Assembly: GCF_000420325.1 (NCBI RefSeq)
Contig: NZ_ATUS01000002.1
Coordinates: 248,001-312,000 of the forward strand
Reading direction: 5' to 3'
DNA from: Spongiibacter tropicus DSM 19543
GTDB taxonomy: Bacteria; Pseudomonadota; Gammaproteobacteria; Pseudomonadales; Spongiibacteraceae
Length of the DNA: 64,000 nucleotides
Shown here: one piece after another, positions 29,173 through 39,301 of the stretch
Position numbering within the stretch: position 1 is the first letter of the stretch
Layout: every line of letters starts with the position of its first letter
The notes under the pieces: model-generated
Told to the model about the DNA's origin: nothing
Database searches by the model: none
What the model saw: only the letters and a program-made list of their open reading frames with translations
Position numbers and translations under genes: made by a program

Positions 29173-30855
29173 ATGAAGCTCTTGTTGCGCGCCGGCATTC
29201 TTACCGTAGCAACTGTGATTGCCGCCTGTGGCGGCGGTGGCGGCAGCGATGGCCCCAGCATATCGCCGGGAGAAGGTGGCTCTAACACCGACGGCGGCGA
29301 CAACGATACCGGGCAAGATAGCGTTGTCACTGTTTTTCGCTTCGGCTCCCTGTCGGGAACAAACTTCAATGCCGGCGAAATTGCCAGCAATCGAACTACA
29401 TTAGAAGCCGGGCAAAGCGCCACATTAACCGTCTCGATCATTGATCAAGATGGCAGCCTCGTTACCGATGATGCGAGCGTTCTTTTCAGCTCGCTCTGCG
29501 CAGGGCAAGGTCTTGCGGAATTCAGCAGTGAAATTGTTGATAACACCAGCGGGACAATCAGCACGACTTATACTGCAAGAGGCTGCGACGGCGATGACGA
29601 GATCACCGCAAGAACAAGTCTCGGCGGGAGTTCGTATAGCGCGACAGTCACGTTAAGCACACAGCCCGCTCCATTGGGTGCAATCAGTTTCGTATCAGCA
29701 TCTGAGACTCAAATTGGCATCAAAGGGTCGGGAGCTCTGCCTGAACAAGCAACCCTGTCATTCAAAGTGACTAACGCCGCCGGCGCCCCCATTCCCAATC
29801 AAGACGTCACCTTTTCACTGAACAACTCTGTAGGTGGCATCACAATCAGTAATACCAACGACGTAACCGATGCTTCCGGCATTGCATCCACGACCGTTGC
29901 CGCCGGCACCATTGCCACGACCGTGAGCGTGAAAGCGAAAGCGGTGCAGAATGGCATAGAGACCACGGCACAGTCCTTCGCTCTCGCCGTCACAACCGGC
30001 GTACCCGACCAGGACAGCTTCTCCTTGAGTGCAAGCCAGCTCAACATTGAAGGCCTGGATTATGATGGCACCACAACGAGCCTCACGATCAGAGCCGCCG
30101 ATCGCTTCAATAACCCCGCCCCTGACGGCACCACGGTCACCTTTCGCGCAGAAGGCGGTTCCGTTACGCCAAGCTGCGCTACGGTAAGCGGCGCATGTAG
30201 CGTCACCCTCACGTCCCAAGAACCGCGCCCCAGCGATGGCAGGATTACCGTTTTGGCGACAACATCAGGAGAAGAAAGCTTCGCGGATACCTCGCCGTCG
30301 AATGGCCAGTACGACGACGGAGAGCTTCTGTTTGACCTCCCGGAAGCCTTTTCCGACGACAATGAGAATGGCATTTACGACGTCAATACCGAGTTTTTTG
30401 TCGACATCGACAACGAAGGTGATTACGACGCGGCGGATGGCCTGTATTCCGGCATCCTCTGCAAAGGGCCCAATAATTGCAGCACGCAGGAGCAACTCAC
30501 CTTGCGTGAAAGCATTGTTATTGTGTTTTCCGGTTCAAGCCAGAGCGTACAGGTAACACCGAGTAGCATTGACCTCGACGGAGGCCCCGTATTTATCAAT
30601 GTGACCATTAACGATGTAAATGGCCAGCTTCCTCCCGCCGGCACGACCGTCAGCGCGACCAGTGACTTTGGCGCCGTGACAAACCTGTCTGGCAACACGG
30701 TTCTGTCTAGCAACCTGCCCGGACCGGCGGTATTCAGCTACCGGATAAATCAGGCGGCGCAGCCAGGGCAAGGTACCTTCACGGTAACTGTGACCACTCC
30801 AATCGGCATTGTGTCGAAAGGCTTTGCCACAGTGGAGCAAACAATTATCCCATAA
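29173..30855 (+). CDS. Ig-like-domain surface lipoprotein
   Basis: 560 residues. The lipoprotein signal ends in the lipobox IAAC (Cys near 19), followed by GGGGGSDG and an Asp/Gly-rich linker, then repeated beta domains of bacterial Ig-like (Big-1) type. Each has a turn such as TNAAGAPIPNQDVTFSL, ADRFNNPAPDGTTVTFRAEG or INDVNGQLPPAGTTVSATS. An acidic segment near 390-425 (SDDNENGIYD, DIDNEGDYD) resembles calcium-binding loops. It probably sits on the outer membrane as an adhesin or structural protein. The Ser/Thr-rich composition and lower GC than neighbours suit a surface protein. The gene is followed by a 13-bp hairpin and a small outer-membrane barrel gene. Confidence 0.8.
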   Translation: MKLLLRAGILTVATVIAACGGGGGSDGPSISPGEGGSNTDGGDNDTGQDSVVTVFRFGSLSGTNFNAGEIASNRTTLEAGQSATLTVSIIDQDGSLVTDDASVLFSSLCAGQGLAEFSSEIVDNTSGTISTTYTARGCDGDDEITARTSLGGSSYSATVTLSTQPAPLGAISFVSASETQIGIKGSGALPEQATLSFKVTNAAGAPIPNQDVTFSLNNSVGGITISNTNDVTDASGIASTTVAAGTIATTVSVKAKAVQNGIETTAQSFALAVTTGVPDQDSFSLSASQLNIEGLDYDGTTTSLTIRAADRFNNPAPDGTTVTFRAEGGSVTPSCATVSGACSVTLTSQEPRPSDGRITVLATTSGEESFADTSPSNGQYDDGELLFDLPEAFSDDNENGIYDVNTEFFVDIDNEGDYDAADGLYSGILCKGPNNCSTQEQLTLRESIVIVFSGSSQSVQVTPSSIDLDGGPVFINVTINDVNGQLPPAGTTVSATSDFGAVTNLSGNTVLSSNLPGPAVFSYRINQAAQPGQGTFTVTVTTPIGIVSKGFATVEQTIIP

Positions 30856-30859
30856 CTGC

Positions 30860-30890
30860 TGTGGCCTTGGTGATTACCACCAAGGCCACA
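30860..30890 (+). other. Perfect 13-bp hairpin after the Ig-like lipoprotein gene
   Basis: TGTGGCCTTGGTG and its exact complement CACCAAGGCCACA flank a 5-nt loop (attac), starting 5 bp after the stop codon. No T-run follows, so it is not a standard intrinsic terminator. It may stabilise the mRNA 3' end or act as a processing site between this gene and the one at 30934. Confidence 0.7.
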
Positions 30891-30933
30891 TGAAACACCG
30901 CACCGAATTCAAATCACCTCAGGAATACAGGAA

Positions 30934-31515
30934 ATGCTCTCCTCGACCGCACGCGGCGTCGCCGTATCGTTTCTATTGACCGCTTCAATTACCGCTCAGG
31001 CAGAAAGCAAACACTACTCCTACATTGAAGCGGCTTACGCCTACCAAAGCACCGATTGGGGGCCTTTCGAGGAAGAAAAGAACGCTACCTTTCTGGCCAG
31101 TGCCGAAGCCTTTGAATATGTCCATGCGCACGTACGCTATAACGATGGCGATACCTATATGCCGAGAGGCGTCATTCAGGACGGCTGGTGGACCTACGGT
31201 ATTGGCGCTCACTACTATCTGAGCCCCACTACCTCGGTGCTAATTGGAGCCGATCGCCACGAGATGGAATCGCAGAGCAATCGCCGAAATCAGCGCGGCT
31301 GGGAATACAAGATTGGGATACGCCACGACTTTAATGAAAAGTGGCGCGCCACGCTGGAGATCGGTGAACACAATCTTATCGTCGGTGACGATTCCACATT
31401 TATTGTCGAAGCAATTTATCACCCCATAAAAGCACTCGGCTTGACCTTCCGCGTACGGGATTATGACAAGCTCGACCTGAGCTCCTACGAGCTGGGCGCA
31501 CGCTGGAGCTACTAA
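30934..31515 (+). CDS. Putative small outer-membrane beta-barrel protein
   Basis: 193 residues. A signal peptide ending in T-A-Q-A/E (about residue 24) is followed by alternating amphipathic strands (HYSYIEAAYAYQSTDW, YVHAHVRYNDGD, WWTYGIGAHYYLSPTTSVLIGADR, LGLTFRVRDYDK, SYELGARWSY). The spacing suggests an eight-stranded barrel, with a terminal Tyr in place of the usual Phe. No enzyme motif is seen. Lies 78 bp after the lipoprotein gene in the same direction. Confidence 0.7.
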   Translation: MLSSTARGVAVSFLLTASITAQAESKHYSYIEAAYAYQSTDWGPFEEEKNATFLASAEAFEYVHAHVRYNDGDTYMPRGVIQDGWWTYGIGAHYYLSPTTSVLIGADRHEMESQSNRRNQRGWEYKIGIRHDFNEKWRATLEIGEHNLIVGDDSTFIVEAIYHPIKALGLTFRVRDYDKLDLSSYELGARWSY

Positions 31516-31541
31516 TCTCCCCTCTCCATCGGGGGCGTCTA

Positions 31542-31550
31542 TGCTAAAAT
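31542..31550 (+). promoter_or_regulatory. Predicted extended -10 promoter of cmoA
   Basis: TGcTAAAAT: a TGn extension directly before TAAAAT (five of six -10 matches). The -35 is poor, as is common with extended -10 promoters. Transcription would begin near 31557, about 22 nt before the cmoA start. Confidence 0.45.
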
Positions 31551-31578
31551 CGCCGCAAATTTTTTAGCGTCGTCCCCG

Positions 31579-32301
31579 ATGAACAAAACCGACACCATTT
31601 ACGCCTCCCCTCAGGCAGACCTGCAACGCTTTGCCTTCGATGAAAAGGTTGTGGAAGTGTTTCCGGATATGATCCAACGATCCGTTCCCGGCTACGCGAC
31701 CATTATCGCCATGACGGGTGTCATGGCCGGGCGCTATGCTAAAGCGGGCAGCAACTGCTATGACCTCGGTTGCTCACTGGGCGCAAGCTCGCTGGCGATC
31801 AGTCGCGAAACCCGAGGCCGAGATTTACAGCTGATTGGCGTCGATAACTCCGCAGCGATGATCGAACGCTGTCGCGAATACTGCACGCAATCCAACACTG
31901 ATATAGAACTGCGCTGCGAGAGTATTCAAGACACGGCGCTGAGTAACGCCTCCGTAGTCGTGCTGAATTTTACCCTGCAGTTTGTTCCCGAGGATCAACG
32001 CCAGACACTGTGTCAGCGTATCAGTGATGCCATGCTACCCGGCGGCATTCTCATCCTGTCGGAGAAAATTCAATTCGCCGACGCCCACCTTCAGGAACTG
32101 AATACCGACCTGCACCACGCCTTCAAACGCGCGAACGGCTACAGCGACCTGGAAGTGGCCCAAAAGCGCAGCGCCCTTGAAAACGTCTTGATGCCCGAAA
32201 CCTTAAGCGCACACCAGCAACGCCTTAAAGCCTGCGGGTTCAGCAGCGTAGATGTGTGGTTTCAATGCTTTAATTTCGCATCGATGGTGGCGATCAAATG
32301 A
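31579..32301 (+). CDS. cmoA: Carboxy-S-adenosyl-L-methionine synthase
   Basis: 240 residues. Converts SAM and prephenate to carboxy-SAM, used by CmoB for the wobble-base modification cmo5U34 in tRNAs. The SAM-binding segment [16 protein letters not shown] (near 56-71) carries the Gly-Cys-Ser family signature. [19 protein letters not shown] and [10 protein letters not shown] follow. The stop overlaps the cmoB ATG by 4 bp. Confidence 0.97.
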   Translation: MNKTDTIYASPQADLQRFAFDEKVVEVFPDMIQRSVPGYATIIAMTGVMAGRYAKAGSNCYDLGCSLGASSLAISRETRGRDLQLIGVDNSAAMIERCREYCTQSNTDIELRCESIQDTALSNASVVVLNFTLQFVPEDQRQTLCQRISDAMLPGGILILSEKIQFADAHLQELNTDLHHAFKRANGYSDLEVAQKRSALENVLMPETLSAHQQRLKACGFSSVDVWFQCFNFASMVAIK

Positions 32302-33281
32302 ACAGCCCGCGTATGGACTATCGCCCTTTCCTCGAAACGCTTGCCCAAAGTGAAGCGCTGGCTGACTGGGCAGCACAACTGCCCGCACAGATCGCCAAGG
32401 GCCTAAATCCAAAACGCTATGGCGACCTGCCAAGATGGCAGACAGCACTCGACAGCCTGCCCACGCTCACTCCCGACACCCGCCACCTGAACCGTTCACG
32501 CGTTGGCGCCGAGGGCGCTGCCGACGAGGCCAGCCGCCAAATTCTGACGGACGCCCTGAAGGGCCTGCACCCCTGGCGCAAAGGCCCTTTTGAACTGTTC
32601 GGCGTACATATCGATACCGAGTGGCGCAGCGACTGGAAGTGGGACCGCCTCGAGCAGGCACTGTCACCCTTGGCCGGACGCCGGGTGCTGGATGTGGGCT
32701 GCGGCAGTGGCTATCACTGCTGGCGCATGCGCGGCGCCGGCGCCGAACTCGTGGCGGGCATCGACCCCACCCCCCTGTTCATCGTGCAGTATTTCGCCCT
32801 GCAATATTACCTTCAGGATTTCGCCGTAGCGGTACTGCCCATGGGCATTGAGCATCTGCCAGAGAAGCTTGCCGCTTTCGACACCGTCTTCTCCATGGGC
32901 ATTCTCTACCATCGCCGCTCCCCGTTCGACCACCTGCTGCAACTGCGCGATGCCCTGCGCCCAGGCGGGGAACTGGTACTGGAAACGCTAGTGGTTGACG
33001 GTGAGTTGGGGCATACACTGGTTCCGGAGGGGCGCTACAGTAAGATGGGTAACGTCTGGTTTATCCCCTCCACCGCCACACTCGAAAGCTGGCTTCGCAA
33101 AGCGGGCTTCAGGGACATTCAACTCGTCGACGTTTCGACCACCACCACTGATGAGCAGCGCAGCACCGACTGGATGCAATTCCACTCTCTCGCCGACTTT
33201 CTCCACCCCGATGACCCCAGCCTGACCATCGAGGGCTACCCCGCCCCCAAACGCGCCGTGCTGATCGCCCAAAAACCCTGA
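32298..33281 (+). CDS. cmoB: tRNA U34 carboxymethyltransferase
   Basis: 327 residues. Transfers the carboxymethyl group from carboxy-SAM to 5-hydroxyuridine at position 34. Seen are [20 protein letters not shown] (near 95-114), the SAM motif [15 protein letters not shown] (near 132), and [19 protein letters not shown] (near 200). Forms a translationally coupled pair with cmoA. Confidence 0.97.
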   Translation: MNSPRMDYRPFLETLAQSEALADWAAQLPAQIAKGLNPKRYGDLPRWQTALDSLPTLTPDTRHLNRSRVGAEGAADEASRQILTDALKGLHPWRKGPFELFGVHIDTEWRSDWKWDRLEQALSPLAGRRVLDVGCGSGYHCWRMRGAGAELVAGIDPTPLFIVQYFALQYYLQDFAVAVLPMGIEHLPEKLAAFDTVFSMGILYHRRSPFDHLLQLRDALRPGGELVLETLVVDGELGHTLVPEGRYSKMGNVWFIPSTATLESWLRKAGFRDIQLVDVSTTTTDEQRSTDWMQFHSLADFLHPDDPSLTIEGYPAPKRAVLIAQKP

Positions 33282-33442
33282 ACGCCCGCCACAACAGGCA
33301 CTTAGTGGACATTGTTCATACTTTGAGAAAAAATAAGGCCAAAACCGGCGCAGCTTGCGGGCACTGTGGTAACGTTTCTGCGGATGTGCGACGGTGATAA
33401 TAACGGCAACATGCCAATACAAACGGGGTAGCCTCGGCATTG

Positions 33443-34918
33443 ATGGATGCGGCAGCGGCAGATAAGTTGACAGCGACGTTGGTCTCACTGACCAATGCGT
33501 GGTTTGACGACCATCTGTATCGTTTCCTCGAACGCCTGCAAGACAACTTTCATCGCCGCGCTCTGGACAGTCGAGACGATAGCGAGCAGCAAGCGCTACT
33601 CAACCAGCAACAGCGCATCCGCAGCGGTCAGGACGAGGCCTACCGGCAGTTTACCCGGCAACTGCAGCAAAAAATCAATGGTGCCACACCCTATATCCCC
33701 GGCTACCACCCCAAGCTTGACCTGTTGATGCAGCGCTGTGATCAACAGCAAAATCCTCAGCTCAGTGAGCGTGCCAGTCGTCTGTGCCGAGCGATCTCAC
33801 CCATGTCGATTCTCGCGGGCTTCCAACAACTGACTGACCCGTTGAAAATCGACAGTCAGCACCTCAGCCAAAGCCTGACCTTGTTCAACGTTTTGGTAAT
33901 GCGGGAAATTCAGCAACTCTACGACAGCCTGCTCAATCAACTGCCCGATAGTGGCGATGAACAAAGTGGCGGATTGGACGGCTGGATCGCCCATATCGAG
34001 CGCCAACTCAATCAACAGAATTTAACTGCCCAGCAACGCGCCCTGAATGAGGCACGTCTTGCACGCCTGCGCTCCCGGCACAGTGGCGCGCCCGCCAGCC
34101 GCAGCCAGGAAACGCTTAGCGATCAGCAGCTGCTACGCGAGGCAGCAGCAATCTTCACCCGCTGCCGACTGAACCGTCAGCAACAATTCCCACCGCGTAT
34201 GCTGGCGTCACTGAATACCCTGCAAACATTGGTCAGCGGTGTTGCATTACAAGAGCGGCGCCTGTTCCTCAATCCGCTGCACCCCGCGCGCCAACTCAGC
34301 CAACAACTGGTATCGGGCAGCCTTCGCTGGCAACAGGCCGACCCCTTGCTACAAGAGGAGTTCGAGAGCGCCCTGCACCGTATTGTTCGCAAGCTGCGAA
34401 ACAGCGAACTGAACAGTGAGGCGTTTACCGCGCAGCAGGCCGATGTCGATCACTGCTGTCAGCAGCTGGTGCAGAGTGCCAAGCTCAATGACCGTCGGCG
34501 GCTGCATCTTGAAGCCGGCAAGCGGCGGGTGACCCGTCTGCGCCGAAAAGTGCATACGCTGATCGACCAGAAGACCCATGGCGTCAATCTGCCAGCCAGT
34601 GTCGACAACCTGCTTTATGGTCCCATGACCAGTATTTTGCTCTATCACTGGCTGCGCAATGGCAGTAACAGTGACGCGCTGCGCCGCAACCTCGGGCTTG
34701 TCGACGATATTCTCTGGTATATCAAACCTCACCGGGAATGGGCCTTGATGCGCCGCGCCAAAGCCATGGGCAGCGATATCGAACAGCGCCTGCTCGATGG
34801 CTTGAAGCGCGTCAATGTCGACGACAGCAGCGCCCGCACACTGATCGATGAACTGCACCAGCTCCGCCTGATCGCCTCAGGCCTGTCCGGCATCAGCGGC
34901 CAGGGCGATCGCCACTGA
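33443..34918 (+). CDS. DUF1631-like cytoplasmic protein
   Basis: 491 residues from the ATG at 33443, with a TTG one codon earlier as alternative. Mostly helical, Gln-, Leu- and Arg-rich, with no signal peptide or membrane segment. The segment RRLFLNPLHPARQLSQQLVSG (near 270-290) matches the HPAR signature of DUF1631 proteins. These are known from proteobacteria without assigned function and are often longer than this, so the copy may be a short form. The following region (LRRKVHTLIDQKTHG, then GPMTSILLYHWLRNG) resembles the family C-terminus. It stands alone between cmoB and an aminotransferase gene. Confidence 0.65.
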   Translation: MDAAAADKLTATLVSLTNAWFDDHLYRFLERLQDNFHRRALDSRDDSEQQALLNQQQRIRSGQDEAYRQFTRQLQQKINGATPYIPGYHPKLDLLMQRCDQQQNPQLSERASRLCRAISPMSILAGFQQLTDPLKIDSQHLSQSLTLFNVLVMREIQQLYDSLLNQLPDSGDEQSGGLDGWIAHIERQLNQQNLTAQQRALNEARLARLRSRHSGAPASRSQETLSDQQLLREAAAIFTRCRLNRQQQFPPRMLASLNTLQTLVSGVALQERRLFLNPLHPARQLSQQLVSGSLRWQQADPLLQEEFESALHRIVRKLRNSELNSEAFTAQQADVDHCCQQLVQSAKLNDRRRLHLEAGKRRVTRLRRKVHTLIDQKTHGVNLPASVDNLLYGPMTSILLYHWLRNGSNSDALRRNLGLVDDILWYIKPHREWALMRRAKAMGSDIEQRLLDGLKRVNVDDSSARTLIDELHQLRLIASGLSGISGQGDRH

Positions 34919-35015
34919 CCCCATCTTACTGCCGCTTCACAAAGCAGTTATACTTAGCGACTGCGGTATTCACAGCACCGCGCGACGACACAGCCAACGC
35001 ACAAGCGCATTTAAG

Positions 35016-36302
35016 GTGACGATCTTGCAACTCGACCAAGCCTCTACGGAACAACTCCGCGAATGGGAAAGCGCCCTCAGCGCGCAGTATGAAGAATTTA
35101 AAGCCGCCGGGCTCAATCTCGACCTGACACGCGGCAAGCCCAGCAGCGAACAGCTCAGCCTGTCCGACGCGATTCTCGACGTGCTCGGGCACGACCTGAG
35201 CAACGAAACCAATACCGACCTGCGCAACTATGGCGGCCTGGACGGCATTGCCGAGTGCAAGCGCCTGTTTGCCCCGGTACTGGGCGTCTCTACCGACGAA
35301 ATTCTGATTGGCGGCAACAGCAGTCTGACCCTGATGTACTTCGCTGCAATGTTCGCCAACCATATGGGCTTTGGCGATCTGGGCAAAGCGTGGAGCGATG
35401 GCGGACAAACGGTGAAATTCCTTTGCCCGGTGCCCGGCTACGACCGCCACTTTGCTGTTTGCGAACACCTCGGCATTGAAATGATCCCGGTCAGCATGAA
35501 CGACAATGGCCCGGATATGGACGAAGTCGAAGCGCTGGTAAAAGCCGACGCCAGTATCAAAGGTATCTGGTGCGTACCCCGCTTCAGCAACCCGACCGGG
35601 ATTGTGTACAGCGATGATGTCGTCAAGCGCATTGCAGAGCTTGGCAAGGTCGCAGGCGACAACTTCCGCGTATTCTGGGATAACGCCTACGCCGTGCACA
35701 GCCTCAGCGACAGTGCTCCGGAGCTGGCTAATCTGATGGACGCCTGCCGCAAGGCGGGCACCGAAAACAGCGTCTATCTGTTCGGCTCCACCTCTAAAAT
35801 CACCTACGCGGGTGCTGGCGTTGCCTTTGTCGGTATGTCTGCCGCCAATCTGAAAGCATTCAAACACCACTTGGGGATGACGCAGATTGGTCCCGACAAA
35901 ATCAACCAGCTCCGCCATGTACGTCTGCTGCAAGACAGCAACGGCCTGGCCGCACATATGCGCGAACACGCGGCTGTCCTCAAACCGCGCTTTGATATTG
36001 TGCTGAAGCATCTCAACGAGGGTATTGGCGACAGTGGCCTGCTGAGCTGGACGGCGCCCGAGGGCGGCTATTTCATCGCCGTCGACACCCTGCCCGGCCT
36101 CGCCAAGCAAGTGGTGGCCATGGCGGCCGATGCCGGCGTAAAACTGACCCCTGCAGGGGCGACCTTCCCCTACGGCAAAGACCCGCAGGACCGCAACATC
36201 CGCCTTGCGCCCAGCGTTCCTACGCTGGAGGAAATCGATCGCGCCATGCAAGTCTTCGTGACGTGTGTAAAGCTCGCCTCCGTGCGCCAGCGACTGGGCT
36301 GA
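35016..36302 (+). CDS. Aspartate aminotransferase, subgroup Ic (AspT-like)
   Basis: 428 residues. PLP-dependent fold-type I transaminase. The opening KAAGLNLDLTRGKPSSEQLS matches the AspT-like subgroup first described in Corynebacterium (PF12897). The PLP lysine is in FGSTSKITYAGAGVAFVG (near residue 253), preceded by the CVPRFSNPTGIVYSDDV pocket and the RVFWDNAYAVH aspartate. The family transaminates aspartate and 2-oxoglutarate; the exact substrate here is inferred. The N-terminal Met is a TTG at 35016. A strong terminator follows. Confidence 0.87.
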   Translation: MTILQLDQASTEQLREWESALSAQYEEFKAAGLNLDLTRGKPSSEQLSLSDAILDVLGHDLSNETNTDLRNYGGLDGIAECKRLFAPVLGVSTDEILIGGNSSLTLMYFAAMFANHMGFGDLGKAWSDGGQTVKFLCPVPGYDRHFAVCEHLGIEMIPVSMNDNGPDMDEVEALVKADASIKGIWCVPRFSNPTGIVYSDDVVKRIAELGKVAGDNFRVFWDNAYAVHSLSDSAPELANLMDACRKAGTENSVYLFGSTSKITYAGAGVAFVGMSAANLKAFKHHLGMTQIGPDKINQLRHVRLLQDSNGLAAHMREHAAVLKPRFDIVLKHLNEGIGDSGLLSWTAPEGGYFIAVDTLPGLAKQVVAMAADAGVKLTPAGATFPYGKDPQDRNIRLAPSVPTLEEIDRAMQVFVTCVKLASVRQRLG

Positions 36303-36320
36303 ACCCAAGCAAAGCGCATA

Positions 36321-36350
36321 AAAAAAAGGGGCCCAGTGGCCCCTTTTTAT
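36321..36350. terminator. Bidirectional intrinsic terminator
   Basis: Stem AAAAAGGGGCC/GGCCCCTTTTT with a 4-nt loop (cagt), A-run before and T-run after. It serves the aminotransferase gene on the plus strand and the convergent DUF1820 gene on the minus strand. Confidence 0.88.
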
Positions 36351-36398
36351 TTTGTCGACGTTACTCACCGACCAGCATCGCCTCTCATGACGCGAGCC

Positions 36399-36734
36399 TT
36401 AATCGGTACTCGGCGATGGACGGCTACCGGGCATAGGGAAGTGACGTACATTACTGCCGCCCTCAGACTCCAGAATTTTCCCGGCCCCTTCTTTTTCCAC
36501 TTCATCGATGCGAATCACCGAATGCATAGGAAGGTAACTGCGAATCACTCCGCTGAATTCATTTTTCAGCTTTTCTTCGCCGGGGTTGACCACAATCTGC
36601 CCAGGCTCGCCGAATACAAACTCCTCCACCTCGATAAAACCGTACATATCGCTCTGATAAATCGCGCGGGCATACAGCTCGTAGACCTGGTTGTTGTTGT
36701 GAAAGATCACCTTGTAAATCGGGGTCTTGGGCAT
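36399..36734 (-). CDS. DUF1820-family protein
   Basis: 111 residues from the ATG at 36734 (PKTPIYKVIFHNNNQVYELY), which matches the conserved family start; longer frames run into the promoter region. The segment SDMYGFIEVEEFVFGE is diagnostic for this small gammaproteobacterial family. No signal peptide; function unknown. Divergent from miaB, as is common in related genomes. Confidence 0.88.
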   Translation of the reverse strand: MPKTPIYKVIFHNNNQVYELYARAIYQSDMYGFIEVEEFVFGEPGQIVVNPGEEKLKNEFSGVIRSYLPMHSVIRIDEVEKEGAGKILESEGGSNVRHFPMPGSRPSPSTD

Positions 36735-36799
36735 CACTTGGGCAGTTCTCAATTGGGCGGTAAATGTCCCGCGCCGGGCCATCGCCCGCGGGGCGGCGG

Positions 36800-36808
36800 A
36801 TAATACCA
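36800..36808 (-). promoter_or_regulatory. Predicted extended -10 promoter of the DUF1820 gene
   Basis: Minus-strand TGGTATTAT: TGn followed by TATTAT, five of six -10 matches. Transcription would begin near 36793, about 59 nt before the ATG. Confidence 0.4.
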
Positions 36809-36834
36809 TAATTCGCCCACAGGCACCGAACTGA

Positions 36835-36864
36835 TTGGGATTTAGGCAGCAAGACCGCTATAAT
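36835..36864 (+). promoter_or_regulatory. Predicted sigma-70 promoter of miaB
   Basis: TTGGGA (36835-36840, four of six) and a perfect TATAAT (36859-36864) spaced 18 bp. Start near 36871, leader about 27 nt. Confidence 0.6.
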
Positions 36865-36897
36865 GTCGGCCCATTTTCCAGCGCCCGTCGCCGAACC

Positions 36898-38235
36898 ATG
36901 ACTGAAAAGACCAAGAAGCTGTACATCAAAACCCACGGTTGCCAGATGAATGAGTACGACTCCGCGCGTATTCAGGACCTGCTGGGGGTCAGTCACGGCC
37001 TGGAACCCACTGACAACCCCGAAGAAGCCGACGTTCTGCTGCTCAATACCTGCTCTATTCGGGAAAAAGCGCAAGAGAAGGTCTTTCACCAACTCGGCCG
37101 CTGGAAACAGCTCAAGGAAAGCAACCCGGAGCTGATTATTGGTGTCGGCGGCTGTGTCGCCAGTCAGGAAGGCTCAGACATCGGCAAGCGTGCGCCCTAC
37201 GTCGACGTGATTTTCGGGCCTCAGACGCTGCACCGCGTACCGGACATGCTGAACCAGCGCAAGCCGGACGGCCCGGTAGTCGTGGATGTCACCTTCCCGG
37301 AAATCGAAAAATTCGACAGCCTGCCCGAACCCAGTGTGGATGGCCCCAGCGCTTTTGTGTCGATTATGGAAGGCTGCTCCAAATACTGTACGTTCTGCGT
37401 GGTGCCCTACACACGCGGCGAAGAAGTCAGCCGCCCCTTTGACGATGTCATTGCCGAAGTCGCCCAACTCGCTGCCAAGGGCGTGCGCGAAGTCAATCTG
37501 CTCGGACAGAACGTAAACGCCTATCGCGGCGAAAATCACGAGGGCGAAATAGTCGACTTCGCCGAACTGCTGAGTTTTGTCGCTCAGGTACCCGGTATCG
37601 AGCGCATTCGCTACACCACCTCACACCCGGTTGAATTCAGCGATGCCCTGATTGAGGCCTATCGCGACATTCCCGAACTGGTCGATCACCTGCACCTGCC
37701 AGTGCAGAGCGGCAGCGACCGTATTCTGGCCGCGATGAAGCGGGGCCACGTTGCCGAGGAATACCGGGCAAAAATCGCCAAACTGCGAGCCATCCGCCCG
37801 AACATCAGCCTGTCGTCCGATTTCATCATCGGCTTTCCCGGTGAAACCGAAGACGATTTCAACGACACCATGAAACTGATCGCCGATATCGGCTTCGATC
37901 ACAGCTTCAGCTTTATATACAGCGCCCGCCCCGGTACGCCCGCTGCCCAGTTGGACGACGACACCCCGGACGCCGTGAAGAAAGAGCGCCTGCAACGCCT
38001 GCAGCATCGCATTCTGCAACAGGCCAACCAGATCAGCCGACAAATGGTCGGCAGCACCCAACGTATTCTGGTAGGCGGTGTGTCCAAGAAAGATCCGGGG
38101 CAACTGCAAGGTCGTACTGAGAATAACCGAGTGGTGAATTTTTCGTCGACGAATCAATCTCTTATCGGAAACTTTGTCGACGTTCTCATTACTGAAGCAC
38201 TGCCGAACTCACTGCGCGGCGAGCTGGTTCACTGA
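36898..38235 (+). CDS. miaB: tRNA-2-methylthio-N6-dimethylallyladenosine synthase
   Basis: 445 residues from the ATG at 36898. Radical-SAM methylthiotransferase acting on i6A37 of tRNAs. The N-terminal cluster cysteines are in [11 protein letters not shown] (near 12), [12 protein letters not shown] (near 49) and [11 protein letters not shown] (near 83). The radical-SAM cluster is [15 protein letters not shown] (near 158), and the C-terminal TRAM domain begins near 375. Starts the cluster that continues with ybeZ-ybeY-corC-lnt-leuS. Confidence 0.98.
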   Translation: MTEKTKKLYIKTHGCQMNEYDSARIQDLLGVSHGLEPTDNPEEADVLLLNTCSIREKAQEKVFHQLGRWKQLKESNPELIIGVGGCVASQEGSDIGKRAPYVDVIFGPQTLHRVPDMLNQRKPDGPVVVDVTFPEIEKFDSLPEPSVDGPSAFVSIMEGCSKYCTFCVVPYTRGEEVSRPFDDVIAEVAQLAAKGVREVNLLGQNVNAYRGENHEGEIVDFAELLSFVAQVPGIERIRYTTSHPVEFSDALIEAYRDIPELVDHLHLPVQSGSDRILAAMKRGHVAEEYRAKIAKLRAIRPNISLSSDFIIGFPGETEDDFNDTMKLIADIGFDHSFSFIYSARPGTPAAQLDDDTPDAVKKERLQRLQHRILQQANQISRQMVGSTQRILVGGVSKKDPGQLQGRTENNRVVNFSSTNQSLIGNFVDVLITEALPNSLRGELVH

Positions 38236-38332
38236 GCCCGGTGTAAAGCGCGGATTTCCGAGCAGCTAAAATCGGCGTATTCTTCCCGTTATATCCCCTG
38301 ATCAGGCCGCTGCGGCGGCAAGCGGAGTCACA

Positions 38333-39301
38333 TTGACAGCACAGGCAACACAACGCGTACTTACTCTCGAGCCCAGCGACAGCCAGCACCTGGCCGCCCT
38401 CTGCGGCCATCTCGACGAGCACCTGAAACTGATAGAACAGCGGCTGCATGTGCATATTGCCGCGCGCGCCAACACCTTTCAGGTCAGCGGCGACGACAGT
38501 GCCGTGGAAGAAGCAGTGCAGCTGCTGAAACATCTTTACCGAGAGAGCACCTCAGGCACCACTCTCAACCCCGAGGCAATTCATCTGCGCATGCAGAAGT
38601 CACACCTTGAAGAGCTGTCTTCGCCCAGCGAGCCAGTGGTGATCCGCACCAAGAAGGGCAGCATCAAACCCCGTGGCGGCAATCAACAGAACTATGTGCG
38701 CGCGATTCGTCAGCACGACGTGAACTTCGGTATTGGCCCAGCGGGGACCGGCAAGACCTATCTGGCGGTGGCCTGTGCCGTTGAGGCACTGCTGGCACAC
38801 GATATCCAGCGTATTCTGCTGGTTCGCCCGGCAGTGGAAGCGGGCGAGAAGTTGGGCTTCCTGCCCGGCGATCTCGCGCAGAAAATCGACCCTTACCTGC
38901 GCCCACTCTACGACGCCCTGTACGAAATGCTCGGCAACGATACGGTGACCAAGCTGATTGAACGCAATGTCATCGAAATTGCGCCACTGGCGTATATGCG
39001 GGGCCGCACTCTGAATGACTCTTTCATTATTCTCGACGAGGCGCAAAACACGACTCGGGAGCAGATGAAAATGTTCCTCACCCGTATCGGCTTTGGCTCC
39101 ACCGCCGTTATTACCGGCGATGCAACGCAGATCGACCTGCCACGCGGCACCCCCAGCGGACTCACGCATGTGATGACGGTACTGGGCGATGTCGAAGGCA
39201 TCAGCATGACTAACTTCCAGGCCAAAGACGTAGTGCGCCACCCGTTGGTACAGAAAATTGTCGAAGCCTACGCGGCCTTTGAAGATGCCCCCCAGCGCTG
39301 A
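38333..39301 (+). CDS. ybeZ: PhoH-like ATPase YbeZ
   Basis: 322 residues from a TTG at 38333 with GGAG 5 nt upstream. PhoH-family P-loop protein with an N-terminal KH-like region ([20 protein letters not shown]) and the ATPase core: Walker [13 protein letters not shown] (near 137), Walker [12 protein letters not shown] (near 230), sensor [14 protein letters not shown]. It works with YbeY in rRNA processing. Overlaps ybeY by 17 bp. Confidence 0.95.
   Translation: MTAQATQRVLTLEPSDSQHLAALCGHLDEHLKLIEQRLHVHIAARANTFQVSGDDSAVEEAVQLLKHLYRESTSGTTLNPEAIHLRMQKSHLEELSSPSEPVVIRTKKGSIKPRGGNQQNYVRAIRQHDVNFGIGPAGTGKTYLAVACAVEALLAHDIQRILLVRPAVEAGEKLGFLPGDLAQKIDPYLRPLYDALYEMLGNDTVTKLIERNVIEIAPLAYMRGRTLNDSFIILDEAQNTTREQMKMFLTRIGFGSTAVITGDATQIDLPRGTPSGLTHVMTVLGDVEGISMTNFQAKDVVRHPLVQKIVEAYAAFEDAPQR

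Noticed and set aside
34926-36368. A 480-codon open frame on the minus strand
   Set aside because: Fully antisense to the aminotransferase gene, which has clear PLP motifs; it also reads through the bidirectional terminator.
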